The notes below the pieces were generated by a model. It had not been told where the DNA came from. It saw nothing but the letters and a program-made list of their open reading frames with translations, and made no database searches. From Chloroflexota bacterium (GTDB taxonomy: Bacteria > Chloroflexota > Anaerolineae > Anaerolineales > Villigracilaceae), in NCBI GenBank assembly GCA_026390015.1, contig JAPLGS010000143.1, positions 22,699-86,698 of the forward strand: a DNA stretch of 64,000 nt, in the 5' to 3' direction. Below are positions 8,523 through 17,319 of this stretch, piece after piece (position 1 is the first letter of the stretch; every line of letters starts with the position of its first letter). The position numbers were made by a program, and so were the translations under genes.

Positions 8523-8563
8523 ATATCTCACTATTGTATCATAGCGTAAAAAAAGTGAGATAT
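8523..8563. promoter_or_regulatory. Inverted repeat, candidate operator in the bzdN leader
   Basis: ATATCTCAC at 8523-8531 and GTGAGATAT at 8555-8563 are perfect inverted arms separated by 23 bases. Relative to the predicted minus-strand promoter they cover the start of transcription and about +30. One arm is kept exactly and the other is degenerate in the duplicated promoter at 26391-26430. The linked PaaX-type repressor is the obvious candidate ligand; this is inference. Confidence 0.5.
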
Positions 8564-8567
8564 ATTT

Positions 8568-8595
8568 AGTATAAGACTTTTTTTAGATTTGTCAA
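8568..8595 (-). promoter_or_regulatory. Sigma70-like promoter of the bzdNOPQ operon
   Basis: On the minus strand TTGACA (8595-8590) and TATACT (8573-8568) are separated by 16 bases. The ATG of bzdN lies about 90 bases downstream. The same boxes with the same spacing recur at 26462-26435, which supports their being functional. Confidence 0.7.
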
Positions 8596-8631
8596 CTTAA
8601 AAATTCCCAAACCACAGCTTGGGTTACGGTG

Positions 8632-10317
8632 TTATTTGAAGCTTGGCTTTTCATCCGCAACATCCACGCCATAATCTTTTTTAGCGCCAGCCGCTGTGAC
8701 CTTTCCAGCGCGGATATCATTCAGCAGGGTGTCATGGTCGCGCTGGCGCGGGTCGCCGAATCCGCCGCCGCCGGCTGCATCCATTGTCACTACATCTCCG
8801 GGTTGAAGTCTTGTCAAGCCGTAGGGATTTCCCGGTTTCCCGTTGACCAGGAATTGTGCGCGCGCGCCGGGTTGACCGCCAAATAATCCCTGCGGGGCGA
8901 GTCGAAAACGCCCGGATTGGATTCCCAGATTCACCGGTGGGATGGGCGCGGTCTCATCGTCAGGAACGCGGTAAACAATGCGACAACCCAAGCCTCCGCG
9001 TAGTTTTCCCGCGCCGCCCGAATCGGGCAATAGTTCGCGCATCTCCACGATCAGCGGGGTGTCGCTTTCCATAATTTCCGCTGGAGTATTGGCGCCGTTT
9101 GCGGGGAAGATATAACATTGCTCGCCGTCGTTCAGGCTGCTGGCTCCCATGCCTCCGCCGCGGATGATCGCCGAATGCCAGGAACTGCCGTCGTTGCGGC
9201 GTCCGTAAAATATGTTCATTGTCGCGGGAGTTCCTCCGCTGCTGGCGATGACTCGATTCGGCAGAGCATCCGCCAGAGCGCGGTAGATGATCTCAGTCAT
9301 GAAGTGACCGATCTGCATTCGGGCCGCCACCGCGGCTGGGAAGCGGCAGTTTACCACGCTGCCTTCAGGAGCCTTTAAAACTAAAGGTGAAACGCTGCCT
9401 TGATTGTTGGGGATGTACGGGTCGAAGATACTTTTGATCGCCATGTGTACGTATGCAAAGGTGAAGTTGTAAACCACGTTGCCGCCCCAATCCACTTGCG
9501 GCGAAGAACCCGCGAGGTCTACAATAACGTCGCTGCCGGTAATTTCCACGCTGGCTTTGATGACGATATCTTCGCGCCCTTCCATTTGTTCGATGACGCC
9601 TTCGGCGCGGTAGATGCCGTCTGGAACTTGTTCTATGGCGGCGCGCACGCTTTTTTCGCTGCGCGTGATGATCTCATCGGCGAGTTCATCCAACACGTCG
9701 AAGTTGTAATCTGTCAGCATCTGGCGGATCTGCTCCGCGCAGACGTGGTTTGCCGCGATTTGCGAACGGAGGTCGCCGACGATATTTTCCGGCATACGCA
9801 CATTCCAGCGGATCATGTCCATCACCGCCTGATTCAACTCACCGCGCTCGTAGAGTTTTATCAGCGGAATGAAAAGCCCTTCTTCAAAGACATCGTGATT
9901 GTCCGAAGCCACGCGCCCGCCAATATCCGAATGGTGCAACACGCACGCGGTAAACGCCACCAATCGTTCTTGGTAGAAGATCGGGCTGAATACGCAGACA
10001 TCGTTTAAATGTCCAGCCAATGCCCACGGGTCGTTGGTGATAAAGACATCGCCCGCGTGGAAGGAATCCGCAGGGATTTTCTCCACGAGTTTCCTGATGC
10101 CCAGCGCCATTGCGCCAGATTGGCCTGGGGTTGCAAAAGTTCCCTGCGCCAGTTCGCGCCCATGTTGATCGGTGAACATGCAGGTATAGTCGTGAGCGTC
10201 TCGCAACACGCTGGAAAAAGCGGTGCGGGCGACGGTGGCGTCGGCTTCGTCCACAATGGAGATCAGCCGCCGCCAGAGAATTTCGAGTGTGATGGGGTCA
10301 ATTTTGGATGGCGTCAT
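8632..10317 (-). CDS. HyuB-type hydantoinase/carboxylase beta subunit
   Basis: Protein of 561 residues of the N-methylhydantoinase B (HyuB) family. It starts MTPSKIDPITLEILWRRL and contains TNDPWALAGHLNDV, HHSDIGG, GSVSPLVLKAPEGSVVNCR and a glycine-rich C-terminus (GAGKLRGGLG, AAGGGGFGDP). Members act with HyuA in ATP-dependent opening of cyclic imides/lactams or in acetone- and acetophenone-type carboxylations. No biotin or extra subunit gene is adjacent. The start overlaps the hyuA stop (ATGA at 10314-10317) after GGAG. The substrate is unknown. It is the last gene of the long operon that starts at trpB2 and ends about 15 bases before the promoter region of the benzoyl-CoA reductase genes. 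Confidence 0.85.
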   Translation of the reverse strand: MTPSKIDPITLEILWRRLISIVDEADATVARTAFSSVLRDAHDYTCMFTDQHGRELAQGTFATPGQSGAMALGIRKLVEKIPADSFHAGDVFITNDPWALAGHLNDVCVFSPIFYQERLVAFTACVLHHSDIGGRVASDNHDVFEEGLFIPLIKLYERGELNQAVMDMIRWNVRMPENIVGDLRSQIAANHVCAEQIRQMLTDYNFDVLDELADEIITRSEKSVRAAIEQVPDGIYRAEGVIEQMEGREDIVIKASVEITGSDVIVDLAGSSPQVDWGGNVVYNFTFAYVHMAIKSIFDPYIPNNQGSVSPLVLKAPEGSVVNCRFPAAVAARMQIGHFMTEIIYRALADALPNRVIASSGGTPATMNIFYGRRNDGSSWHSAIIRGGGMGASSLNDGEQCYIFPANGANTPAEIMESDTPLIVEMRELLPDSGGAGKLRGGLGCRIVYRVPDDETAPIPPVNLGIQSGRFRLAPQGLFGGQPGARAQFLVNGKPGNPYGLTRLQPGDVVTMDAAGGGGFGDPRQRDHDTLLNDIRAGKVTAAGAKKDYGVDVADEKPSFK

Positions 10318-12395
10318 GATTGCTCCGCTTTCATATCGATCCACAAAAATCCATAATCATCTATCCGAACGGTGGCGCCTTCGCCGACGATCACTGTTGA
10401 TTCGCGCTCCTCGACAATTGACGGACCCGCGAAGGTTGCGTCCGGGGATAGTTTATAGCGGTCATAGACTTTGAAAGGAATAAAGTCGTGCGTTTTATCG
10501 GAATAGGCCAGGCGTTCGCCTTTGAAGGCTTCGTTTAGGCTGCCGCGTGTTTTCAGGCGGGGCAGTTCCAGCGCTTGGACTGGCAGGCTGGCGCGCACTC
10601 TAAAGTTTACAAACTCCACTGGAATTTCGGGGTAGGTGCGCCCGTAAAGTTTTTCATACGCCTGATCGAATTGACGGCGTAGATCTGACGGATCCAAATC
10701 GGCGAAGGAGCCATCGGGGAGCGGCAGATTGGTTTCGTAACCTTGTCCGATAAAGCGCGCCTCCACGGAGCGGACAAAGGAGACTTTATTGGTCGCGCCT
10801 GCCGTTCGCAGGGTACGCTCACCGTCAGATTCCATGCGGCGGAATAAGGTTTCCACTTCGTCAAAGTTTGCGCCGACCAGCGGAGTCTTGTGGCTGCGAA
10901 CCAAATCGAAGGCGCGCGGCGCGGTGAAGAATCCCAAAGCCGAGCCGACGCCGGCGTTGGGCGGCACGATCACTTTTGGGGCGCCAAGTTTGCGCGCCAG
11001 CCCATACGCGTGAACCGGTCCCGCGCCGCCAAAGGCAGCCACCGTCACCTGTTTGGGATTCCCGCCACGTTCCGCGATGTGAGTCTTCGCCGCCGCCGCC
11101 ATCGTCTCGTTGATCAAATCGTGAATGCCCCAGACTGCCTGAATGTAGGATACGCCCAGCGGTTCGGCGAGGCGCGTTTCGATACTTTTCCGCGCCGCCT
11201 CCAGATCCAATTTCATATCGCCGCCGAGGAAATATTCCGCGTCCAGATAGCCGAGCAGAAGATCCGCATCGGTGACTGTTGGCTCAACACCGCCCAAGCC
11301 GTAGCAGATCGGACCGGGATCGGCGCCCGCGCTGTCTGGTCCCACTTGCAAAGTTCCCAGGCGACTCACTCTGGCAATGCTGCCGCCACCCGCGCCGACC
11401 TCCATCAGATCCACCACCGGGACTTGAATCATAAGTCCGCTGCCTTTCATAAAACGCTGCACGCGCCCGACTTCAAAAGTGGGGACGACCCCGGCGATGC
11501 CATCCTGTATCAAACAGGATTTGGCAGTGGTGCCGCCCATATCAAAGCAGAACATTTCAGGCAGATCGAACAAGCGGCTATAGAATTGACCGGCGATCAC
11601 AGCCGCTGTGGGACCCGACTCGATGATCCGCACCGGGAATTCGGCAGCCGTCTCGACAGAGGTAATGCCGCCGCTGGATAACATGATGAATAATTGTCCG
11701 CTGAAACCGAGGGAATTTAATCGGTTGAAGAGTTTCCGCAGGTAACTTTCAGTGAGCGGTTTGACATACGCGTTGGTGACCGTCGTGCTGGTGCGTTCAT
11801 ACTCCCGTATTTGAGGCAGGACTTCGTAGGATATGGAAATTGAAATTTCGGGGAATTCTTTGGCGATGAGTTCTTTGAGCGTGAGTTCGTGCGCGGGGTT
11901 TTCGAAGGAGTTGAGCAGGCAAACCGCGATCGAAGTCACTCCTTCGTCAGCCAATTTTCGAATCGTTTCTAGCGCTTGCGTTTCATCCAATGCTTTCAAC
12001 ACGCGACCGTCGGTGCGGACGCGTTCATCCACCTCCAAACGCAGCCAGCGCGGCACGAGCGGTTCGGGGTATTCGGAAAATATATCGTAAGGAGCATAAC
12101 GGAATTCCCGCCCGAGTTCCAGCACGTCGCGAAAACCCTTGGTGGTGATCAATCCCGTGCGCGCGCCTTTACGCTCGATGATGGCATTAATGACCAACGT
12201 GGTGCCGTGGATTACTTCCCTCATCTTCAGCGGCAGATCGGGCACGCGCAAGGTTAAATCCCGAATCCCTTCCTCGATGGCGTCGGATGGATCGCCGGGC
12301 GTGGTCAGGCATTTGTATACCAGGATCTGTCCGGTCTCATCGTCGAGAAGTACGAAATCAGTAAAGGTTCCGCCAATATCACAGCCGAGGCGCAT
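10314..12395 (-). CDS. HyuA-type hydantoinase/carboxylase alpha subunit
   Basis: Protein of 693 residues, typical length for N-methylhydantoinase A (HyuA). It shows the ASKHA ATP-binding start LGCDIGGTFTDFVLL, HGTTLVINAIIERKG, the central CFDMGGTTAKSCLI, EVGAGGGSIA, GPICYG and VAAFGGAGPVHA. It provides the ATP-hydrolysing half of the HyuAB complex. In this operon with an acyl-CoA dehydrogenase and methylmalonyl-CoA mutase, a carboxylation or lactam-opening step on a carbon skeleton bound for propionyl- or methylmalonyl-CoA could be imagined, but nothing in the sequence fixes the substrate. The ATG at 12395 follows AGGAGA. Confidence 0.85.
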   Translation of the reverse strand: MRLGCDIGGTFTDFVLLDDETGQILVYKCLTTPGDPSDAIEEGIRDLTLRVPDLPLKMREVIHGTTLVINAIIERKGARTGLITTKGFRDVLELGREFRYAPYDIFSEYPEPLVPRWLRLEVDERVRTDGRVLKALDETQALETIRKLADEGVTSIAVCLLNSFENPAHELTLKELIAKEFPEISISISYEVLPQIREYERTSTTVTNAYVKPLTESYLRKLFNRLNSLGFSGQLFIMLSSGGITSVETAAEFPVRIIESGPTAAVIAGQFYSRLFDLPEMFCFDMGGTTAKSCLIQDGIAGVVPTFEVGRVQRFMKGSGLMIQVPVVDLMEVGAGGGSIARVSRLGTLQVGPDSAGADPGPICYGLGGVEPTVTDADLLLGYLDAEYFLGGDMKLDLEAARKSIETRLAEPLGVSYIQAVWGIHDLINETMAAAAKTHIAERGGNPKQVTVAAFGGAGPVHAYGLARKLGAPKVIVPPNAGVGSALGFFTAPRAFDLVRSHKTPLVGANFDEVETLFRRMESDGERTLRTAGATNKVSFVRSVEARFIGQGYETNLPLPDGSFADLDPSDLRRQFDQAYEKLYGRTYPEIPVEFVNFRVRASLPVQALELPRLKTRGSLNEAFKGERLAYSDKTHDFIPFKVYDRYKLSPDATFAGPSIVEERESTVIVGEGATVRIDDYGFLWIDMKAEQS

Positions 12396-12408
12396 AAAAA
12401 ATCTCCTA

Positions 12409-14001
12409 TTATAGATTCACCGGCTCTGGAAATTTGCCGAAGACATCTTTCAGCACGCCTGTAATTTCGCCTATGGTCGCATAAGCTCGAACGGCTTCCA
12501 TTAAGGATGGCATGAGATTTTGATCACTGCTGGCCGCGTTGCGGACTTTTTCCAGCGCGGCTTTGACCGCGTTTGAGTCGCGCTGCGCGATCACTTCCGC
12601 AGTGCGGCGAATCGCATCTTCTGCGGCGGCGGAGTTATATTCGTGTAAAGCCACATCGCGTTTTTCTTCTTCCATGCGATAGCGGTTGACGCCCACCTTC
12701 GGGATGGAGCCATCTTGAATCCCCTTTTCGTACGCAAAGGCTTGGTGCGCCACTTCCCCTTGAACGATACCTTCACTGACCGCTTTCACGATTCCGCCCC
12801 ACTCGTCATCCACGCGCTGCATTTCAGTAACGATCCGCGCTTCCATTTCGTCGGTCAGGCTTTCGACATAGTACGAACCGCCGAGCGGATCCACTGTGTC
12901 GCCAATGCCCATTTCTTCGATCAGCATTTGCATGGTGCGGAGCGAGATCAGCGCGGCTTTTTCGGTGGGGATGGTATAGGCTTCGTCGTAACTGCAGAGC
13001 GCCATCGTCTGCGTGCCGGACAGCGCGGAGATGAGCGCGTAATACGCGCCGCGCACGATATTGTTTTCCGGCTGTTCAATCGTCAAGCCGCCGCCACCGC
13101 CGCCGGCGATCATCTTCATCATCATGGTGTTGGGATTTTTCGCGCCGAATTCATCGCGGATGATCCGCGCCCACAAGCGCCGCGCCGCGCGGAATTTGGC
13201 GATCTGCTCGAAGAAGTTGCCGAAGATATCGAGGTTGAACGAGATCTGCCCAGCGAAATCGTCAACGCTCAATCCGCGCCCCAATCCGCGCTGGATATAT
13301 TCCTTGGCAATGGCGTAGGCGTAGGCGATCTCTTGCACGGGGTTGGCGCCTGATTCTCGAATGTGGTAGCCGCAAACCGAGACTGGATAGTATTTAGGCG
13401 CATGGCCGGCGCAGAATTCGATGGTGTCGCCGATCAAGCGGACAGCTGGCTCTACCGGAAAAATCCAAGCCCCGCGTCCGATGTATTCTTTGAGAATATC
13501 GTTTTGGGCTGTGCCGCGCACTTCCGCCAGTGGGATCCCCTGCTTCTCGGCGACCACGAAATACATCGCCATGATGGGAGCGGCTACAGCGTTGATGGTG
13601 AGTGATACGCTGATCTGATCGAGGGGAATCCCAGCGAAGGCGACTTCCATATCGGCCAGGGTGTCCACCGCCATCCCGACGCGCCCGACTTCTCCTTCCG
13701 CCAACGGATCGCTTGAATCCAATCCCATTTGGGTGGGCAGATCAAAGGCGACATTGAGCGCGTTCTGCCCGTTTTCGATCAGAAATTTGAAACGCTGATT
13801 GGTTTCGTGTGGCGCGCCAAACCCGGCATATTGGCGCATGGTGAAAGGTCGCTGCCGATACATATAAGGATGAATACCGCGCGTGAAGGGGAATTCTCCC
13901 GGCTGGCCAATCTCTTTTTTGGGATCAACATCTTCAGGGTTGTAAACTGGTTTAACTTGGATACCGGATTCCAGAACAACTTCTCGGATTTTAGAGCTCA
14001 T
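12409..14001 (-). CDS. Methylmalonyl-CoA mutase large (catalytic) subunit
   Basis: Catalytic TIM barrel of acyl-CoA mutases, 530 residues, without the B12-binding domain, which is encoded by the next gene. The segment RPFTMRQYAGFG carries Tyr at the position of Propionibacterium Tyr89, and AQNDILKEYIGRG carries Arg at the position of Arg207. In isobutyryl- and 2-hydroxyisobutyryl-CoA mutases these positions are Phe/Ile and Gln. The residues therefore point to a methylmalonyl-CoA substrate and succinyl-CoA as product. The start follows AGGAGT. The gap to the small subunit is about 40 bases. Alignment to the reference numbering was done by eye. Confidence 0.9.
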   Translation of the reverse strand: MSSKIREVVLESGIQVKPVYNPEDVDPKKEIGQPGEFPFTRGIHPYMYRQRPFTMRQYAGFGAPHETNQRFKFLIENGQNALNVAFDLPTQMGLDSSDPLAEGEVGRVGMAVDTLADMEVAFAGIPLDQISVSLTINAVAAPIMAMYFVVAEKQGIPLAEVRGTAQNDILKEYIGRGAWIFPVEPAVRLIGDTIEFCAGHAPKYYPVSVCGYHIRESGANPVQEIAYAYAIAKEYIQRGLGRGLSVDDFAGQISFNLDIFGNFFEQIAKFRAARRLWARIIRDEFGAKNPNTMMMKMIAGGGGGGLTIEQPENNIVRGAYYALISALSGTQTMALCSYDEAYTIPTEKAALISLRTMQMLIEEMGIGDTVDPLGGSYYVESLTDEMEARIVTEMQRVDDEWGGIVKAVSEGIVQGEVAHQAFAYEKGIQDGSIPKVGVNRYRMEEEKRDVALHEYNSAAAEDAIRRTAEVIAQRDSNAVKAALEKVRNAASSDQNLMPSLMEAVRAYATIGEITGVLKDVFGKFPEPVNL

Positions 14002-14023
14002 AAAGACTCCTGTCTATTTGCGA

Positions 14024-14058
14024 AGACCCTAAATATTTTTAGGAAACTTTTAGAGTCT
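14024..14058. repeat. Decayed AGACC...GGTCT-type palindrome
   Basis: AGACCCTAAATATTTTTAGG followed by AAACTTTTAGAGTCT forms an imperfect version of the palindrome at 1333-1365. It sits at the junction of the two mutase genes and supplies the last codons and stop of the small subunit. Confidence 0.5.
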
Positions 14059-14443
14059 TGCTTTGGATAAAGGTGGTAATTTCATCGAATGAACTGCCGG
14101 TTGGGAATACGCCCGCGACGCCAAGCGCTTTCAGGGATGGAATATCTCTTTCGGGGATATTACCGCCAATTAGAACGATCTTATCGTTCATGCCGGTCTG
14201 GTTCAATTTAGCCATCAACTTCTCGGCGATGGGCAGGTGCGCGCCGGAAAGAATAGACAGACCGATTACATCCACATCTTCTTGAAGGGCGGTGTCAAAG
14301 ATCTGCTCAACCGTCTGGTGAAGTCCCGTGTAGATCACTTCAAAGCCGGCGTTCCTCAATGCTAAGGCGATCACTTTTGCGCCCCGGTCGTGACCGTCGA
14401 GTCCCGGCTTGGCGATGAGAATCCGTATGGGTTTTGTTGTCAT
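14039..14443 (-). CDS. Methylmalonyl-CoA mutase small (cobalamin-binding) subunit
   Basis: B12-binding domain of 134 residues. The signature KPGLDGHDRGAK has the DxHxxG cobalamin-binding motif with the lower-axial His, followed by GLSILSGAH (SxL motif) and IGGNIPERD (GG motif). It completes the split mutase with the large subunit encoded next. A longer reading frame to 14662 exists, but the ATG at 14443 has a good TGGAGA site at 14451-14456 and begins at the conserved domain, so the upstream part is rejected as overlap with the acyl-CoA dehydrogenase gene. Confidence 0.92.
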   Translation of the reverse strand: MTTKPIRILIAKPGLDGHDRGAKVIALALRNAGFEVIYTGLHQTVEQIFDTALQEDVDVIGLSILSGAHLPIAEKLMAKLNQTGMNDKIVLIGGNIPERDIPSLKALGVAGVFPTGSSFDEITTFIQSKTLKVS

Positions 14444-14498
14444 GTATATTTCTCCAGATATGTGTGACACTGCAAGTGTAGGTGCGATATTTGTATCT

Positions 14499-15659
14499 TT
14501 ACTTATTACGATTTGCAGGCACGCCCATTTCGCGGGCAATGTTGGTGCGCAGAATTTCTGATGTGCCGCCGCCATACAACAGGAAGCGCGCGTCACGATA
14601 GTAACGCTGGGCGTCATATTCCATGGCGAAGCCATAGCTGCCATAAATGCGGGTGCACTCATCGGCGATAAAGTTGGCGGCCTCCGTTGCGAATAACTTT
14701 GCCATAGACGCTAATTTAACATCGCGGCGACCCGCGTCTATATCCCGCGCGGCGCGGCAGACCAGCGCGTCGGCAGCTTCGAGCCGCGTGCCCATTTCCG
14801 CAATTTTATGCGAGATCGCCTGGAAGTCGGCAATCGGGCGGCCGAATTGTTCCCGTTCGTTGGAATATTTGATCGCAGAATCCAGTGCGGCTTGCCCCAA
14901 TCCCAATGCCAGCGCGCCGGTCATCACACGGATCTGGCACAGGATTTCCCCTAAATTCTTGAAGCCGGTTCCTTGTTTGCCCAGCAAGTTAGCAGACGGG
15001 ACTTTAACGTTATCCAAAATCAATTCCGATGTTTCAGAGGCACGCACGCCCAGCTTATTGATCTTGCGTCCCACGCTTACTCCTGGCATTCCCCTTTCGA
15101 CCAGAAAAAAGTCAATTCCTTTGAATCCAGCCTCGGGGTCGGTTTTGGCGGCGACGGTGAAGAAATCCGCCATGGTCGCGGATGTGATCCACATCTTCTG
15201 GCCAGTGATGACCCAGCCATCCTCCCTCGGTGTGGCGCGCGTTGTGATGCCGCCCAGATCGGAGCCAAAGTCCGGTTCTGTCATGGCGATGGTTCCGATT
15301 TTTTCGCCTCTCATTGCGGGTTCAACCAACCGCTGCCGGTGATCGTCGGTGCCGAATCGAAAGACCAGGTCGGTGCCCATCAAGGTTTGCATGGCGACCA
15401 CAGCGCCCAGCGAGAGAGAACCGCGCGCCAACTCTTCCATCATCATGCAGTACGTGAAAAAATCAGCCTCCATTCCGCCGACAGATTCGGGATAACGCAA
15501 GCCGAAATAACCGTTGACCGCGCAGCGTTGGAAAAGTTCGCGCGGAAATTCGCCCTGCTCATCCAGTTCTTGCGCTGTGGGGATGACTTCCCGATCCACG
15601 AAGCTGCGGATGGAATTGCGGAAAAGTTTTTGTTCTTCAGTCTGTGAAATATCTTTCAT
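14499..15659 (-). CDS. Acyl-CoA dehydrogenase family protein
   Basis: Flavoprotein of about 386 residues with the usual domains: N-terminal helical region, FAD-binding middle (TMTEPDFGSD, WITSAT) and C-terminal helical domain (REQFGRPIADFQ, YGSYGFAMEYDAQRYYRD). It should introduce a double bond into an acyl-CoA and pass electrons to ETF. The C-terminal motif reads YGGGTSEI where medium-chain enzymes have YEGTSEI, so the common catalytic Glu is absent; the alternative Glu site of isovaleryl-CoA dehydrogenase also appears replaced. The start is uncertain: ATG at 15659 or a codon slightly upstream, just inside the CoA-transferase end. Confidence 0.85.
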   Translation of the reverse strand: MKDISQTEEQKLFRNSIRSFVDREVIPTAQELDEQGEFPRELFQRCAVNGYFGLRYPESVGGMEADFFTYCMMMEELARGSLSLGAVVAMQTLMGTDLVFRFGTDDHRQRLVEPAMRGEKIGTIAMTEPDFGSDLGGITTRATPREDGWVITGQKMWITSATMADFFTVAAKTDPEAGFKGIDFFLVERGMPGVSVGRKINKLGVRASETSELILDNVKVPSANLLGKQGTGFKNLGEILCQIRVMTGALALGLGQAALDSAIKYSNEREQFGRPIADFQAISHKIAEMGTRLEAADALVCRAARDIDAGRRDVKLASMAKLFATEAANFIADECTRIYGSYGFAMEYDAQRYYRDARFLLYGGGTSEILRTNIAREMGVPANRNK

Positions 15660-15664
15660 CGGAT

Positions 15665-16879
15665 TTATAAGATTCCCTGGGATCGAAGGGCTGCCACGTC
15701 GCAACCCAACGCGCCGAATACAACTTCGTTATGTTCGCCCAGCCGTGGAGGAAATTCCAGCGTCATCCCGCGCTCTTTGAGGTAGTTGGAAATGACCGGC
15801 GGCGGGGAAATAGCGATTTCGATTCCCGTTCGGGGATCGCGCGCTTTCACCAAGTGTTCAGCGATCAACGGGTCGGCGCACACTTCGGGGATGCGGTTGA
15901 CTCTGGATATGGGGACGCCAACATTGTTGAAGTTATCGATCATCCCCTGGGTGGATTGCTGTTTTATGATCACTGCCAGTTTTTGATTTAGGTCTCTCGC
16001 CGCGTTAATACGCCCGGAATTACGAATGTATTCGGCGTCAGCGAGGGTTTCAAACCCCGGCAGGCGCGTGATGGATTCCCACTGCTTATCGGTGCCGACT
16101 GCCAGATAGACAAAACTATCCGCAGTGGCAAACACCGACACCGGCGCGAAGAATTGATGGGTATTTCCGTGGCGGGTGACGGGGATGTTGAAACTGTTCG
16201 AAAGCATGACGGGCGAAACCATCCACGAGACTGCAGATTGGAACATGGATATATCCAATCGGGCACCCTCTCCGCTAACGGCGCGTTGATAAAGCGACTT
16301 CATCACCAAGCCGTAAGCATGTTCGCCCGCGCCCAAGTCCACCATCGGCAAGCCGAAAACCATCGGGTCACCGTCAGGTTCGCCCGTCAGATCCATGAGA
16401 CCGGCGCGCGCCTGTAGGATTGGATCGTAGGCTGCTTCGTTGCTTTGCGGACCAAATCCCGTAATCCCGACCCAGATCAGATCCGGCTTGATGGCGCTCA
16501 ATGTTTCGTAATCAATGCCGAGTTTTTTGTACGAACTGGGGCGTTGGTTGGTGGCAAAAATATCAACCGGCAGTTCGCGAATTAGCTTGTGTAATAATTC
16601 CTGCCCCGCTTCAGTACTCATGTCGAGGGTGATGGATTGCTTTCCCAGATTATTGGGAAGGAAATAGGCGTTCATGCCCTGCTCGAATCCCATCCCACTT
16701 TCTTGATTGGCTAACACTGGCGACCCCACCCAGCGGTTCGGGTCGCCTCGTGGCGGGGACTCAACGCGAATGACTCGCGCTCCATCCATCGCCAACTTAA
16801 GTGTTAAGTAGGGCAGGGTGGTGGCTTGTTCTATGGAAAGCACGGTAAGGGATTTGAAAAGAGTCATGAAACAATTCAC
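15665..16879 (-). CDS. Class III CoA-transferase (CaiB/BaiF family)
   Basis: Protein of about 404 residues of the formyl-CoA transferase family. Visible signatures are the N-terminal SIEQATTLPYLTLKLAMDGARVIRVE, GKQSITLDMSTEAG, and a segment GLPMVDLGAGEHAYG whose Asp matches the catalytic Asp that forms the mixed anhydride. It moves CoA between carboxylic acids, here probably activating a substrate for the neighbouring acyl-CoA dehydrogenase. Two starts are possible: GTG at 16879, overlapping the stop of the upstream gene, or ATG at 16867. Neither has a strong ribosome site, consistent with translational coupling. Confidence 0.88.
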   Translation of the reverse strand: MNCFMTLFKSLTVLSIEQATTLPYLTLKLAMDGARVIRVESPPRGDPNRWVGSPVLANQESGMGFEQGMNAYFLPNNLGKQSITLDMSTEAGQELLHKLIRELPVDIFATNQRPSSYKKLGIDYETLSAIKPDLIWVGITGFGPQSNEAAYDPILQARAGLMDLTGEPDGDPMVFGLPMVDLGAGEHAYGLVMKSLYQRAVSGEGARLDISMFQSAVSWMVSPVMLSNSFNIPVTRHGNTHQFFAPVSVFATADSFVYLAVGTDKQWESITRLPGFETLADAEYIRNSGRINAARDLNQKLAVIIKQQSTQGMIDNFNNVGVPISRVNRIPEVCADPLIAEHLVKARDPRTGIEIAISPPPVISNYLKERGMTLEFPPRLGEHNEVVFGALGCDVAALRSQGIL

Positions 16880-17319
16880 TCAGCGCGTTGGATGGGCTTT
16901 TTTTCTGCCAGATGGATCAACACGCCAAAAGCGTCCTTGGGATGCACGAATGCCTCCCGCCAAACTTTGCCCTCGAATGTCACGCCTTCGTCATAAGTGT
17001 GACGATATGCAATGCGTCCGCCGCGCTGCTCCAGCTCGGCAATCGCGGCGTCGAGATCGTCCACTTCAAAGGTGATGTGATGAACGCCGGGTCCGCCATT
17101 CTTTTTGAGGAATTTTGCCACCGGACTATCGTCGCGGGTGGGCTCGAGCAATTCCATTTTGCTTTCGCCGATCTCGAACGGGCGGTAGCGGATGCCCATA
17201 TCCTCGATCAACTCTTCCGGGGCAAACTCTGCCCCGAACCAGGTTTCAAAGAAATGCTGCGCCTCTTCCAGGTTGGGAACGGCCAGGGCAACGCGTTCGA
17301 TTTTTTTTACGTAGGTCAT
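16876..17319 (-). CDS. VOC-family protein, methylmalonyl-CoA epimerase-like with altered metal ligands
   Basis: Glyoxalase/VOC-fold protein of 147 residues resembling methylmalonyl-CoA epimerase: GIRYRPFEIGESKMELLEP, VAKFLKKNGGPGVHHITFEVDD, and FVHPKDAFGVLIHLAE. Its place beside a CoA-transferase and the split mutase suggests interconversion of the methylmalonyl-CoA epimers. However, compared with the P. shermanii enzyme (ligands His12, Gln65, His91, Glu141), the aligned residues here read Arg, Glu, His, His. That leaves a possible Glu/His/His metal triad, so it may be a different VOC enzyme. The ATG overlaps the aminotransferase stop (ATGA at 17316-17319). Confidence 0.75.
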   Translation of the reverse strand: MTYVKKIERVALAVPNLEEAQHFFETWFGAEFAPEELIEDMGIRYRPFEIGESKMELLEPTRDDSPVAKFLKKNGGPGVHHITFEVDDLDAAIAELEQRGGRIAYRHTYDEGVTFEGKVWREAFVHPKDAFGVLIHLAEKKPIQRAE

